Below, in pieces: positions 44,177 to 52,380 of a stretch of 64,000 nucleotides of DNA. The stretch's first letter is position 1. Every line of letters begins with the position of its first letter. The notes under the pieces were generated by a model. The model saw only the letters and a program-made list of their open reading frames with translations. It made no database searches and was not told the origin of the DNA. Source of the DNA: Streptomyces sp. AA1529 (GTDB lineage: Bacteria; Actinomycetota; Actinomycetes; Streptomycetales; Streptomycetaceae); NCBI RefSeq assembly GCF_000280905.1, contig NZ_ALAP01000078.1, positions 248,001 to 312,000 on the forward strand, in the 5' to 3' direction. The translations under genes and the position numbers were made by a program.

Positions 44177-45380
44177 CCGCTGCCGCTGCCCGCCTCCGCC
44201 GGGTCGTGCCCCGGGCGGCGACGGCCTTCGCCGCCCCGCACAGCGCCCATGCGAGCAGCACCAGGAGGGCGCTGATCCACAGCGGGGCGCGGTAGCCGGA
44301 CCCGTGGCTCAGCGCGAGGCCTCCGGCCCAGGGGCCCAGCGCAGCGCCGACGTTGAGCGCCGCCGTCGCGAAACCGCCCGCGAGGGAGGGTGCCTCGGCG
44401 GCGGCGTACAGCGCCTGGGAGATCAGTGTGGAGCCGACGGCGAACGACAGCGCGCCCTGGACCGGCACGAGGACGACGGCCGCGTACGGGTGCCCGGCCG
44501 TCAGCCCGAACAGGGCCCACCCGAGCGGAAGGACGGCACCGCCCGCGACCAGCAGCCGCAGCGGGTACCGGTCGGCGAGCCGGCCCGCGGCGGCGGTGCC
44601 CAGGAAGGAGCCGAGGCCGAAGAGGGCCAGCAGCCCCGGCACCCGGCCGTCCGCGAACCCGGCCACTTCGGTGCTCAGCGGAGCGAGGTAGGTGAAGGAG
44701 CAGAAGGTGGCGCCGTTGACCAGGGCGCCCAGCAGCAGCGTCACCAGCAGCCGTGGCCGGCGCAGGGCCCGCAGTTCCCGGCGGACGCCGGTGGTCGGTG
44801 CGGCCGCCGGGTGCGCGGGCCGCGGTGCGTCCGGGCGCGGTCCGGGCAGCGAGCGGACGAGGGCCGCGAGGGCCGGTGCCGAGAGCAGTGCCACGGCCCA
44901 GAACGCCGCGCGCCACCCCCATGCCTGCCCCAGCAGGGCTCCGGCGGGCACTCCGGCGACGCAGGCGAGGGTGACCCCGCCGAGCAGCACGGAGACGGCC
45001 CGCCCCTTGGCGTCGGGCGGCACCGCCGCCGCCGCGGCGGCCAACGCGACGGCGAGGAACCCGGCGTTGGCCAGCGCCCCGACCACCCGGGTGGCGACCA
45101 GGACGGCGAAGCTCGTCGTGGACGCGCCCACCACATGGGCCAGCAGGAACACACACAGGAAGCACAGCAGTGCCCCGCGTCTGTCCCAGCGGCTGCCGAG
45201 GGCCGCCGTCAGCGGCGCGCCCACGACCATTCCGACGGCGAACGCCGAGGTCAGCGACCCGGCCGCCGCGACAGACACCCCCATTCCGGCGGCGATGTCC
45301 GGTACGAGCCCGGACAGCATGAACTCCGACATCCCCTGCGCGAATACCGCCAGCGCAAGTACGTACAGCACGAAAGGCAT
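44124..45380 (-). CDS. MFS transporter, 12-helix drug-efflux type
   Basis: A 418-residue major facilitator of the DHA1/AraJ-CmlA type with about twelve hydrophobic helices. The N-terminus has Ala-Gln-Gly-Met-Ser-Glu-Phe-Met-Leu-Ser-Gly-Leu, and the loop 2-3 region Gly-Ser-Arg-Trp-Asp-Arg-Arg-Gly-Ala-Leu matches the Gly-x-x-x-Asp-Arg-x-Gly-Arg motif. It is expected to export small hydrophobic compounds by proton antiport. It is preceded by a 388-base region with a strong palindrome that could be its control site. Confidence 0.92.
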   Translation of the reverse strand: MPFVLYVLALAVFAQGMSEFMLSGLVPDIAAGMGVSVAAAGSLTSAFAVGMVVGAPLTAALGSRWDRRGALLCFLCVFLLAHVVGASTTSFAVLVATRVVGALANAGFLAVALAAAAAAVPPDAKGRAVSVLLGGVTLACVAGVPAGALLGQAWGWRAAFWAVALLSAPALAALVRSLPGPRPDAPRPAHPAAAPTTGVRRELRALRRPRLLVTLLLGALVNGATFCSFTYLAPLSTEVAGFADGRVPGLLALFGLGSFLGTAAAGRLADRYPLRLLVAGGAVLPLGWALFGLTAGHPYAAVVLVPVQGALSFAVGSTLISQALYAAAEAPSLAGGFATAALNVGAALGPWAGGLALSHGSGYRAPLWISALLVLLAWALCGAAKAVAARGTTRRRRAAAAVTAGTPPASGAPRTPHR

Positions 45381-45602
45381 GGAACCCGCAATCCTTCACT
45401 CGGATCGGAAAGGACGGCGGCAGGGCGCGCGGCACCGGCGGCGGGGCAGGACGGAGGCAGCCTGAGCAGGCTGCACGGCACCTCGTGCGGAGGTGCGCGG
45501 GTCAGGGGGGAGTCGGCCCGGCCGGGCGCATGGCGGCACTGCCGCGGAACAGCGCGGGACACGGCGATCCGGTGGCGTGCGGCGGACGCGGACGGCGCGG
45601 AC

Positions 45603-45624
45603 AGCCACCGGAGAACCGGTGGCT
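45603..45624. promoter_or_regulatory. 22-bp perfect stem-loop/palindrome upstream of the MFS gene
   Basis: AGCCACCGG (45603-45611), four-base loop AGAA, CCGGTGGCT (45616-45624). Nine perfect pairs with a small loop could be a factor-independent-like hairpin at the end of the convergent TetR transcript unit, or an operator. It lies 145 bases after the TetR stop and 223 bases before the MFS start, both on the minus strand. The rest of 45381-45768 holds no convincing gene. Confidence 0.5.
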
Positions 45625-45768
45625 AGCTTCTGGACGCCTCGGGGCTGGACATGCCGGCACTGTACCCGTGCGGGGCACCGCGCTCCACGGGTTTTCCGGG
45701 CGGTGCCGTGCGGGACGGGCCGCGATGGGGGCAAAGCGAGGCGGGCGGCGCGGCCGTCGGGGCGCCGG

Positions 45769-46401
45769 TCATCCGGAGGCGGGCGTTCCACCGTCGGCAG
45801 GGCCGGTCGACCGGCCGGCGCTCCCCGGTTCGAGGAACCTGGTGGTGAAGGCGGCGAGTTGGGCCCGCGCCCGCTCGCGCCCCGTCCCCTCCTGTCCGAC
45901 GAGATGTTCGACGAGGTCGGCACGGGTGGCGGCGAGCAGCACATGGGCGGTGAATCCGCTGTCGGTGAGTCCGGGCACCTGGGCGAGCAGTTCCCGGAGC
46001 GTGTGGTGCCACTTCGCGTAGTGCGGCGCCAGGTAGGGGCTGTCGCCCCCGGTTCCCTCCAGCGCCAGGGCGAGGTGCCGGTTGTCGAGCTTGAGGCAGA
46101 GGACCGCGTCCAGGAGCGCGGGCACCCGCTCCAGCGGCGGTGCCGCCGGTCCGAGCGGCGGCTCCCCCTCCTCCACTGCCGCCCTGACCGGTTCGAGGCG
46201 GGTTTCGAACAGCGCTCGGATCAGGCCGGTGCGGTCCCCGAAGGCCCGGAACAGGGTCGCCTTGCCGACACCGGCGGCTTCCGCGATGTCGGCCATGGTG
46301 ACGGCTTCGGGGCGCTCGCAGCCGGCGAAGAGGGCGTCGGCCGCCGCGAGCACGGCCGCCCGGTTGCGGACCGCGTCCTTGCGTGGCTTGCGTTCGGGCA
46401 T
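45769..46401 (-). CDS. TetR-family transcriptional regulator
   Basis: A 210-residue regulator. The N-terminal helix-turn-helix reads Ala-Val-Thr-Met-Ala-Asp-Ile-Ala-Glu-Ala-Ala-Gly-Val-Gly-Lys-Ala-Thr-Leu-Phe-Arg (residues about 33-52), and the rest is a helical ligand domain. ATG 46401 gives the standard family length; an upstream in-frame start at 46461 would run through the operator pair. It is divergent from the NTF2-like/NmrA-like genes with two CGGACC-N3-GGTCCG palindromes between, so it probably represses both directions and responds to a small electrophile or drug. Confidence 0.92.
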   Translation of the reverse strand: MPERKPRKDAVRNRAAVLAAADALFAGCERPEAVTMADIAEAAGVGKATLFRAFGDRTGLIRALFETRLEPVRAAVEEGEPPLGPAAPPLERVPALLDAVLCLKLDNRHLALALEGTGGDSPYLAPHYAKWHHTLRELLAQVPGLTDSGFTAHVLLAATRADLVEHLVGQEGTGRERARAQLAAFTTRFLEPGSAGRSTGPADGGTPASG

Positions 46402-46423
46402 GCGGTGACTCCAGATTGCGAAA

Positions 46424-46468
46424 CGGACCAGCGGTCCGTATCGTCTATCGAAACGGACCACGGGTCCG
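46424..46468. promoter_or_regulatory. Twin TetR operators
   Basis: Two copies of GAAACGGACC-N3-GGTCCGNATC, with CGGACC/GGTCCG arms at 46424-46438 and 46454-46468, spaced exactly 30 bases centre to centre in the 89-base gap between the divergent TetR and NTF2-like genes. The symmetry, duplication and location are those of a TetR operator. The second copy ends 22 bases before the NTF2-like ATG. Confidence 0.75.
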
Positions 46469-46490
46469 CATCCTACTGGACGGAGCGCCC

Positions 46491-46922
46491 ATGCCCACCC
46501 TCACGGCACCCGAGGACGTGTACCGCCACGGCCTGCGCCTGCTGCTCGACAAGGACATCCCGGCCTGGGTCGACCTGTGGGACCCCGAGGGGGTGTTCGA
46601 GTTCCCCTTCGCCCCCGACGGCTGGCCCGCACGGCTGGAGGGCAAGGCCGCGGTCGCCGCCTACATGCGCGGATACCCCGACCACATCGACCTCCACGAC
46701 TTCCCCCGCGTGGAGATCCACCGCACCACCGCCGCGGAAACCGTCGTCGTCGAGATGCGCGGGGTGGGCCGACTGGTGCACAGCGGCGCCCCCTTCGACA
46801 TGACCTACATCGCCGTGGTGACCGTGCGGAACGGGCTCTTCACCCACTACCGCGACTACTGGAACCCGCTCGTGCTGCTCCAGGAGCCGGCGAGCGACTT
46901 CACCGGAAGGAACCCCCGATGA
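46491..46922 (+). CDS. NTF2/SnoaL-like protein
   Basis: A 143-residue protein with the cone-shaped NTF2-like fold pattern: an N-terminal helix with Val-Tyr-Arg-His-Gly-Leu, Asp-Leu-Trp-Asp-Pro-Glu-Gly-Val-Phe-Glu-Phe-Pro-Phe, and C-terminal strands with Tyr-Arg-Asp-Tyr-Trp-Asn-Pro. Members range from ketosteroid isomerases to hydrolases and pure binding proteins. ATG 46491 follows GGAG at five bases. Its stop overlaps the NmrA-like gene start (ATGA), so they work together under TetR control, probably in detoxification or redox chemistry. Confidence 0.88.
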   Translation: MPTLTAPEDVYRHGLRLLLDKDIPAWVDLWDPEGVFEFPFAPDGWPARLEGKAAVAAYMRGYPDHIDLHDFPRVEIHRTTAAETVVVEMRGVGRLVHSGAPFDMTYIAVVTVRNGLFTHYRDYWNPLVLLQEPASDFTGRNPR

Positions 46923-47758
46923 ACAGCCCCTCCACCACCCTCGTCATCGGGGCCACCGGCACCACCGGCCGCCGCGTCACCACCCGGCTGGCAGCCGCCG
47001 GACACCACGTCAGGGCCGCCTCGCGCGGCGCCGGTGCCGTACCCGGCGCCGCGGCCGTCCGCTTCGACTGGCACGACCCGGCCACCCACGACGAAGCCCT
47101 GCGCGGCGCGGACCGGGTCCATGTGACCCCGCCGCCGGGCCATCCGGAGCCGGCCGAGGTCGTCCTGCCCTTCCTCGACCGGGCCCGCGGCGCCGGGGTG
47201 CGTCGCGCGGTGCTGCTCAGCTCCTCGGCCATCCCCGCCGGCGGACCGGCCACCGGCCGCATCCACCGGGAACTCCCCGAACTGTTCGCCGAGTGGGCGG
47301 TGCTGCGGCCCTCGTGGTTCATGCAGAACTTCACCGGCGACCACCCGCACGCGCAGTCCCTCCGTGCGGACGGCACTCTCCTGACCGCGACCGGCGACGG
47401 ACGGGTCGGCTTCGTGGACGCCGAGGACATCGCCGCGGTCGCCGTCCACGCGCTGACCGACACCCGCTCCCCGAACACCGACCTGATCCTCACCGGCCCG
47501 CAGGCGCTCTCCTACGACGACGTCGCCGCCGTCCTCGGCCGCGTCACCGGCCGCACCGTCACCCACCGGAAGCTCACCGGCGGCCAACTGCGCGACCGGC
47601 TCGCCCAGTCGCTGCCCGCCGCCTTCGCCACGCTGCTCGCCGAACTGGACCGGGCCATCGCCGAGGGCGCAGAGGACCGCACCACGGACACCGTGCAGCG
47701 CCTCACCGGCCGCCCGGCAGGCACCTTCACCGCCTTCGCCGAACGAGAGCTGGGCTGA
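46919..47758 (+). CDS. NmrA-like NAD(P)-binding oxidoreductase
   Basis: A 279-residue atypical short-chain dehydrogenase. The N-terminus Leu-Val-Ile-Gly-Ala-Thr-Gly-Thr-Thr-Gly-Arg-Arg is the NmrA/quinone-reductase dinucleotide motif. Tyr-Lys-type catalytic residues are not in the classical SDR spacing, and Leu-Arg-Pro-Ser-Trp-Phe-Met-Gln-Asn-Phe is the family motif near residue 129. Related proteins are NAD(P)H:quinone reductases or redox sensors. It is translationally coupled to the NTF2-like gene. Confidence 0.9.
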   Translation: MNSPSTTLVIGATGTTGRRVTTRLAAAGHHVRAASRGAGAVPGAAAVRFDWHDPATHDEALRGADRVHVTPPPGHPEPAEVVLPFLDRARGAGVRRAVLLSSSAIPAGGPATGRIHRELPELFAEWAVLRPSWFMQNFTGDHPHAQSLRADGTLLTATGDGRVGFVDAEDIAAVAVHALTDTRSPNTDLILTGPQALSYDDVAAVLGRVTGRTVTHRKLTGGQLRDRLAQSLPAAFATLLAELDRAIAEGAEDRTTDTVQRLTGRPAGTFTAFAERELG

Positions 47759-47785
47759 GCCGAGCGACGTTCGCGGCAGGACGTG

Positions 47786-48775
47786 TCACGGGCCGGCCAC
47801 GTGCGAGGCCGCCGCCCCGGCGCCGACGGCGGGTCCGGGTACGGCCGCGGGTGCGTCGGCAGCGGCACGGCCCGGCGACCCGGCTCCGGCCTCGGCGCAG
47901 GCGAGCAGCTCCAGCAGGCGCGCCGTCAGCCCGGCATCCGCGTCCAGCAGCGGGCCGCGCACCGGCCCCGCGGGCAGACCCCGCGCGTTGAGCAGCGCCT
48001 TCACCGCGACCGTACCCGGCTGCCCGGTCATCACCGCCTCCGTCAACGGGGCGAGCGCGCGATGGCGGCGGGCCGCCAGGACCCGGTCCCCCGCGCCGTA
48101 CGCGTCGAGCACCCCGCACACCAGCGGCGCCGCGATGTTGGCGACCGTGCTCACGCACCCCGCGCCGCCGATCGCCCGCAGCGGCAGCGCGAACTCGTCG
48201 CAGCCGGCGTAGTAGGCCAGCCCCGTCTCCGCCATCACCCGGGAGGACTTCAGCAGGTCGTAGGCGCAGTCCTTCACGCCCCGGATCCGCGGGTGCGCCG
48301 CCAGCCGCAGCAGGCTCCCGGTGGCGAGCGCGGTCCCGGTCCGGCCGGGGATGTCGTACAGCATCACGGGCAGCCCGGTGGCGTCGGCGACAGTACGGAG
48401 ATGGTGGACCACGGCCTCCTGCGTGGGCCGCGAGTAGTACGGCGTCACCACCAGGAGGCCGTCCGCACCGCACGCTTCGGCGTCCCGGGCGAGCGCGACC
48501 GTGTGGCGGGTGTCGCTCGAACCGACCCCCGCCACGATGCGGGCCCGGTTCCCCACCTCCGCCGCCACGGCACGTACCAGCGCGCTCTTCTCCCCGTCCG
48601 AGGTGACAGGCGACTCCCCCGTCGTCCCGCTGAGCACCAGAGCGTCGCAGCCCCCCTCGTCGACCAGCCGCACTGCGAGCCGCCGCGCGCCCTCGACATC
48701 CAGCTCCCCGGCCTCGTCGAAGGGGGTGACCATGGCAGCTGCGACGCGCCCGAAGGGGCCTGTGGAGTTCGGCAT
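47786..48775 (-). CDS. Dihydrodipicolinate synthase-like aldolase (DapA family)
   Basis: A 329-residue TIM-barrel lyase with the DapA pattern: Ser-Gly-Thr-Thr-Gly-Glu-Ser-Pro near residue 50, Thr-Pro-Tyr-Tyr-Ser-Arg-Pro-Thr-Gln-Glu near 115, Tyr-Asp-Ile-Pro-Gly-Arg-Thr-Gly near 141, and Schiff-base Lys in Gly-Val-Lys-Asp. It is closer to true 4-hydroxy-tetrahydrodipicolinate synthase than the hydroxyproline deaminase at 39298 is, but its isolated setting makes it a likely paralogue. The C-terminal 40 residues are Ala/Gly-rich. The start ATG 48775 begins at the conserved fold; an upstream GTG adds 12 residues. Confidence 0.88.
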   Translation of the reverse strand: MPNSTGPFGRVAAAMVTPFDEAGELDVEGARRLAVRLVDEGGCDALVLSGTTGESPVTSDGEKSALVRAVAAEVGNRARIVAGVGSSDTRHTVALARDAEACGADGLLVVTPYYSRPTQEAVVHHLRTVADATGLPVMLYDIPGRTGTALATGSLLRLAAHPRIRGVKDCAYDLLKSSRVMAETGLAYYAGCDEFALPLRAIGGAGCVSTVANIAAPLVCGVLDAYGAGDRVLAARRHRALAPLTEAVMTGQPGTVAVKALLNARGLPAGPVRGPLLDADAGLTARLLELLACAEAGAGSPGRAAADAPAAVPGPAVGAGAAASHVAGP

Positions 48776-48922
48776 GCCAGGAGTGTGCGGCCGCGCCGCC
48801 CGCGGGACCATTCAATTGCCGTGAACCCGTGGGATCAGCAGCGCTTCACGGTGCGGCGGAGCCCGCCAGAGGCGGGGCGTCCGTCCGGACCCGCACCGAG
48901 GACGGGACCCGGGCTCGGGCGG

Positions 48923-49000
48923 TCAGCGGGTGCCTCGCTCCCCGCCGTTGACGTTGAGCACCTGCGCGGTGATGTCGCGCGCGACCAGGTGTACTGATCC
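48923..49000 (-). pseudogene. C-terminal remnant of a short-chain dehydrogenase
   Basis: The minus strand reads Val-Ala-Arg-Asp-Ile-Thr-Ala-Gln-Val-Leu-Asn-Val-Asn-Gly-Gly and a stop at 48923-48925. This is the characteristic SDR C-terminus (Ile-Thr-Gly-Gln-x-Leu-x-Val-Asn-Gly-Gly). No SDR body exists upstream; the match ends within about 25 codons. It appears to be a deletion scar next to the dapA-like gene. The rest of 48776-49135 shows nothing else convincing. Confidence 0.6.
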
Positions 49001-49135
49001 ACGAGCGCGGACTGACGTCAGGCCCGCCCGATCACGGCGAGGAGAGAGGTCGGCAGCGTCCGACAGGGCCGACCGGCCGCAAGGAGCGCCTCACGGGCGG
49101 GGCGGGATCACTCGGCTCCCCGTCCGCTGCCGCTC

Positions 49136-49489
49136 TCAGACGGCTGTCTGGACCCAGGGCATCGCCTCACGCCATCCCCCGCGGTCGTACGCCCAGTCGA
49201 TCATCACCTTGGCGACCGGCGCCGGGCCGATCATCTCGTGCGGCCTGGGGACATGGGCCTGGAAGTGCTTGTCCGCGCTGCCTTCGCGGTACTCCACCTG
49301 GTAGCTCATGTCGTCGTTCAGATACACCTGCATGTAGTGCTGGTCCACAGGCTCGAGGTCGAGCCTTTCCAAGATCACGAACCGGTGGCGCAGGTTCATG
49401 TCCGCCAGCAGATCGTGCAGAACTTCCTCGCTCGGATCGTCCACCGCACGCCCGTCGTCTTCGATTGCCCGCAGCATTGGGTGCGCCAT
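49136..49489 (-). CDS. Small acidic hypothetical protein
   Basis: A 117-residue acidic protein with a helical first half (Glu-Glu-Val-Leu-His-Asp-Leu-Leu-Ala-Asp-Met) and a second half with Met-Gln-Val-Tyr-Leu-Asn-Asp-Asp-Met-Ser-Tyr-Gln-Val-Glu-Tyr-Arg-Glu-Gly, ending in Asp-Arg-Gly-Gly-Trp-Arg-Glu-Ala-Met-Pro-Trp-Val. The size and acidic, Trp-rich character are those of immunity proteins or small Streptomyces hypotheticals, but no toxin neighbour is present. ATG 49489 marks the start of consistent coding bias. Third positions are less G/C-rich than average. Confidence 0.72.
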   Translation of the reverse strand: MAHPMLRAIEDDGRAVDDPSEEVLHDLLADMNLRHRFVILERLDLEPVDQHYMQVYLNDDMSYQVEYREGSADKHFQAHVPRPHEMIGPAPVAKVMIDWAYDRGGWREAMPWVQTAV

Positions 49490-49721
49490 GCTGGCGACTC
49501 TACTGACCCACCAGGGGTCACCCACCCACCAGTGCCCTTTCAGCGCCCTCTCACAACGCGCCCGACCGCGGACGTCCCGGGCGACCGTCGGCGCGGGCAG
49601 AGGGCGCCGGGGGCCCGCCGGGGACGCCCGGGCCGGTGACCGAGAGGGAGGGACCTCGGTCCACGGACGTAGGCCCCTCGCCTCAGGTGCGCTTCGCTGC
49701 CGCTGGCTGGAGTCGCCGCCC

Positions 49722-50183
49722 ATGCAGACCACGGGAACGGCTCGCCGGGAGACGGCGGAGCGCAGGCGCGACACTCTGGACCGGCTGGCCACCGAACGGG
49801 ACATCTGGGTATCGACAGCACATCCCGATGACGGCCCGCACCAAGTGCCGCTGTGGTTCTCGTGGGACGGGCAGGCGGTGTGGATGTGCACCGGTGCCGC
49901 GTCCGCGACGGCGCGGAACGTCCGCGCCGAGCCGCGGGTGCGCCTGGCGCTGCCCGACACCTTCGACGTGGTGCTGCTCCAGGGTGCGGCGGAGTGCTTC
50001 CCGGTCCACGACGTCCCCGGCGACGCGGCCGATGCCTTCGCCACCGAGTTCGGCTGGGACCCGCGAAGGGAAGAGGAGCCCTTCGTCTACCTGCGCGTGG
50101 CACCGAGGACCGTGCGCGCGTGGCGCGGCGAGCCGGAACTGCGCGGCCGGGTGATCATGCGCGACGGGAGGTGGCAGGACTAG
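49722..50183 (+). CDS. Pyridoxamine-5'-phosphate oxidase-like (flavin/F420) protein
   Basis: A 153-residue split-barrel protein with the family pattern Trp-Val-Ser-Thr-Ala-His-Pro-Asp-Asp-Gly-Pro-His-Gln-Val-Pro-Leu-Trp-Phe near residue 30 and Ser-Ala-Thr-Ala-Arg-Asn-Val near residue 62. Actinobacterial members bind FMN or F420 and act as small-molecule reductases. It is a monocistronic plus-strand gene with a convergent LysR gene 117 bases downstream. Confidence 0.88.
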   Translation: MQTTGTARRETAERRRDTLDRLATERDIWVSTAHPDDGPHQVPLWFSWDGQAVWMCTGAASATARNVRAEPRVRLALPDTFDVVLLQGAAECFPVHDVPGDAADAFATEFGWDPRREEEPFVYLRVAPRTVRAWRGEPELRGRVIMRDGRWQD

Positions 50184-50300
50184 CCTTCTCACCGGCCGGG
50201 CTCCGGCCCGGCCCCGGCCCGAGGACCGGACTCGGGGCACCATCGGTCCCTCCCGCGTCCCGGGAGCGGTCCCGGGACCTCCCGCATCCGCGTCGCACGC

Positions 50301-51206
50301 TCAGTCCGCCGTCCCGGCCGCCAACTCGCAGGCATGCGCGTACTCCCGCACCAGCGGGCGGCGGTCGTCGGCGCGCCAGGCCAGCGCGAAGCGGCTGGGC
50401 GAGATGCCCCGGACCGCACGGGTGACGACCCCGCCCAGGGTGATCAGCGGACTGTTCCCGACCGCCAACAGCACCACCCCGAGACCGGCGACCAGGGCCT
50501 CGTACGTCTCCTCGGTGCTCGCCACCTCGGCGCCGATGCGGGCCGGTCTTCCGCCGCGCGCCTCGGTGGCGAGCCAGTAGTCCCGCAGCGGCCCGGCGCT
50601 GTCGGGCAGCGCGAGGAACGGCTCGTCCAGCAGGTCGGTGAAATCGACGCTCTCCGCTTCGGCGAGCGGGTGCGTATCGGGCATGGCGACCAGGCGGGGC
50701 TCCTCGGCGACCACCACCCACCGGTAGCGGTCCGGATCGGGCAGCGGCAGCCAGACGAACGCCACGTCGCACGTGCCGTCGGCGAGCCCGGCACTCGGGT
50801 CGTGCCAGGAGACCTGGCGGAGCCGCAGCCGCGCGTCGGGGCGCGCGGCGGTGAAGCGGGAGCGGATCGCCGGGAGCACGCCCCCGCGCCCCGGGCTGGT
50901 GCTCATCCCCACGACGAGACCGGCCGCCTGGCCGGCGACGGCCCGGGCGACCGCCGTCTGCGCCTCCTCCCACTCGGCGAGGATGCGCTGGGCATGCGGC
51001 AGCAGCGCGGCGCCGACCGCGCTCAGGCGCACCTCGCGCCGATCGCGCTCGAACAACGCGGCCCCCACCTGCTTCTCCAGCATCCTGATCTGCTTGCTCA
51101 GCGCGGGCTGCGAGACGTACAGGCGCTCTGCCGCGCGCGTGAAGTGCAGTTCCTCGGCCACTGCGGCGAAGTAGCGCAGGTCCCGTCCGTGAACATCCAT
51201 AACCAT
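50301..51206 (-). CDS. LysR-family transcriptional regulator
   Basis: A 301-residue LysR protein. The N-terminal helix-turn-helix reads Leu-His-Phe-Thr-Arg-Ala-Ala-Glu-Arg-Leu-Tyr-Val-Ser-Gln-Pro-Ala-Leu-Ser-Lys-Gln-Ile (residues 21-41), followed by the linker helix and the periplasmic-binding-fold ligand domain. It is divergent from an SDR gene with 115 bases between, the classical arrangement for LysR control of the neighbour. A second ATG two codons downstream is possible. Confidence 0.94.
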   Translation of the reverse strand: MVMDVHGRDLRYFAAVAEELHFTRAAERLYVSQPALSKQIRMLEKQVGAALFERDRREVRLSAVGAALLPHAQRILAEWEEAQTAVARAVAGQAAGLVVGMSTSPGRGGVLPAIRSRFTAARPDARLRLRQVSWHDPSAGLADGTCDVAFVWLPLPDPDRYRWVVVAEEPRLVAMPDTHPLAEAESVDFTDLLDEPFLALPDSAGPLRDYWLATEARGGRPARIGAEVASTEETYEALVAGLGVVLLAVGNSPLITLGGVVTRAVRGISPSRFALAWRADDRRPLVREYAHACELAAGTAD

Positions 51207-51321
51207 CGGCTATCACAGCAGATCTTGGACCGACAACTGGATTGCCCTGCACGGTGGTTCACACACAGACCTACACGGACCGCTCCGCACAGGCGGGCCG
51301 TTTGGCACAGAGGAGACAGGC

Positions 51322-52155
51322 ATGCACAAGGTTTGGCTGATCACCGGAGCGAGCAGCGGGTTCGGGCGGGCGATCACCGAAGCGGCGGTGGCCGCGGGCG
51401 ACATCGTGGTCGCCGCCGCCCGCCGCACCGCGCTGCTCGACGACCTGGTCGCCGCACACCCGGACCAGGTCGAGGCGCTGCCGCTGGACGTCACCGACAG
51501 CGCAGCCGGTCAGGCCGCGGTCGACGGCGTGGTGGCGCGGCACGGCCGGATGGACGTCCTGGTCAACAATGCCGGGCGGGGCATGGTGGGTGCGGTGGAG
51601 GAGAGCACCGACACGGAGCTGCGGGACCTGATGGACCTGCACTTCTTCGGCCCGGCCGCACTCACCCGGGCCGCGCTGCCGCACATGCGCCGCCAGGGCT
51701 CGGGCGCGATCGTGCAGTTGACCAGCATGGGCGGACGGTTCGCCTTCGCCGGGGTCGGCGCCTACTGCGCCACCAAGTTCGCCCTGGAGGGGCTCTCCGA
51801 GGCGTTGGCCGCCGAGGTCGCCCCGCACGGCATCCGGGTACTGATCGTCGAACCCGGCGCATTCCGTACCGGCTTCGCCGACCCCGCGACGCTGCATCCC
51901 TCCTCCGCCCTGGACGCCTACCAGGACACCGTCGGTCCCGTCCGTTCCGGACTGCCGGAGGGAAGCGGCCGCGAACCCGGGGACCCGGCCAGGGCCGCAG
52001 CCGCCGTCCTCACCGCGCTGGACGCCGACGAACCGCCGCTGCGGCTGCCGCTCGGCAACGACGCCGCCGACGCGATCACGGACCATCTCGACCGGGCCGG
52101 CGCCGAACTCCGGTCCTGGGAGAAGCTCATCCGCTCGACCGACTTCGACGACTGA
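51322..52155 (+). CDS. Short-chain dehydrogenase/reductase
   Basis: A 277-residue classical SDR: Thr-Gly-Ala-Ser-Ser-Gly-Phe-Gly near residue 8, Asn-Asn-Ala-Gly-Arg-Gly near residue 81, catalytic Ser in Gln-Leu-Thr-Ser-Met-Gly-Gly, and Tyr-Cys-Ala-Thr-Lys near residue 147. It resembles actinobacterial oxidoreductases of unknown substrate induced by LysR proteins. AGGAG precedes the ATG. A 225-base gap separates it from the downstream MFS gene. Confidence 0.93.
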   Translation: MHKVWLITGASSGFGRAITEAAVAAGDIVVAAARRTALLDDLVAAHPDQVEALPLDVTDSAAGQAAVDGVVARHGRMDVLVNNAGRGMVGAVEESTDTELRDLMDLHFFGPAALTRAALPHMRRQGSGAIVQLTSMGGRFAFAGVGAYCATKFALEGLSEALAAEVAPHGIRVLIVEPGAFRTGFADPATLHPSSALDAYQDTVGPVRSGLPEGSGREPGDPARAAAAVLTALDADEPPLRLPLGNDAADAITDHLDRAGAELRSWEKLIRSTDFDD

Positions 52156-52380
52156 CACCTCCGGCCACCGGTCCGCCCGGCCGCCGAACCCGCCCTCCCG
52201 CAGCGGCCGTCCCGCCCGACGCGCCCGCGCGGTCGCGGCGGGCCCGCACCCGGCGTGCCGGCTCTCAAGCGCGGCACAGACGGGGGCGGTCGGTGCGGGG
52301 GCAGCACCCACCGGCCCGCCCCGGCGGCAGCCATCCCGGTCCCGCCCACGCCTCTTCCCGAACGTCCCAGGAGCGTCGCG

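Noticed and set aside
51210..51320. Specific LysR box in the LysR-SDR gap
   Set aside because: No clean T-N11-A palindrome could be placed with confidence.
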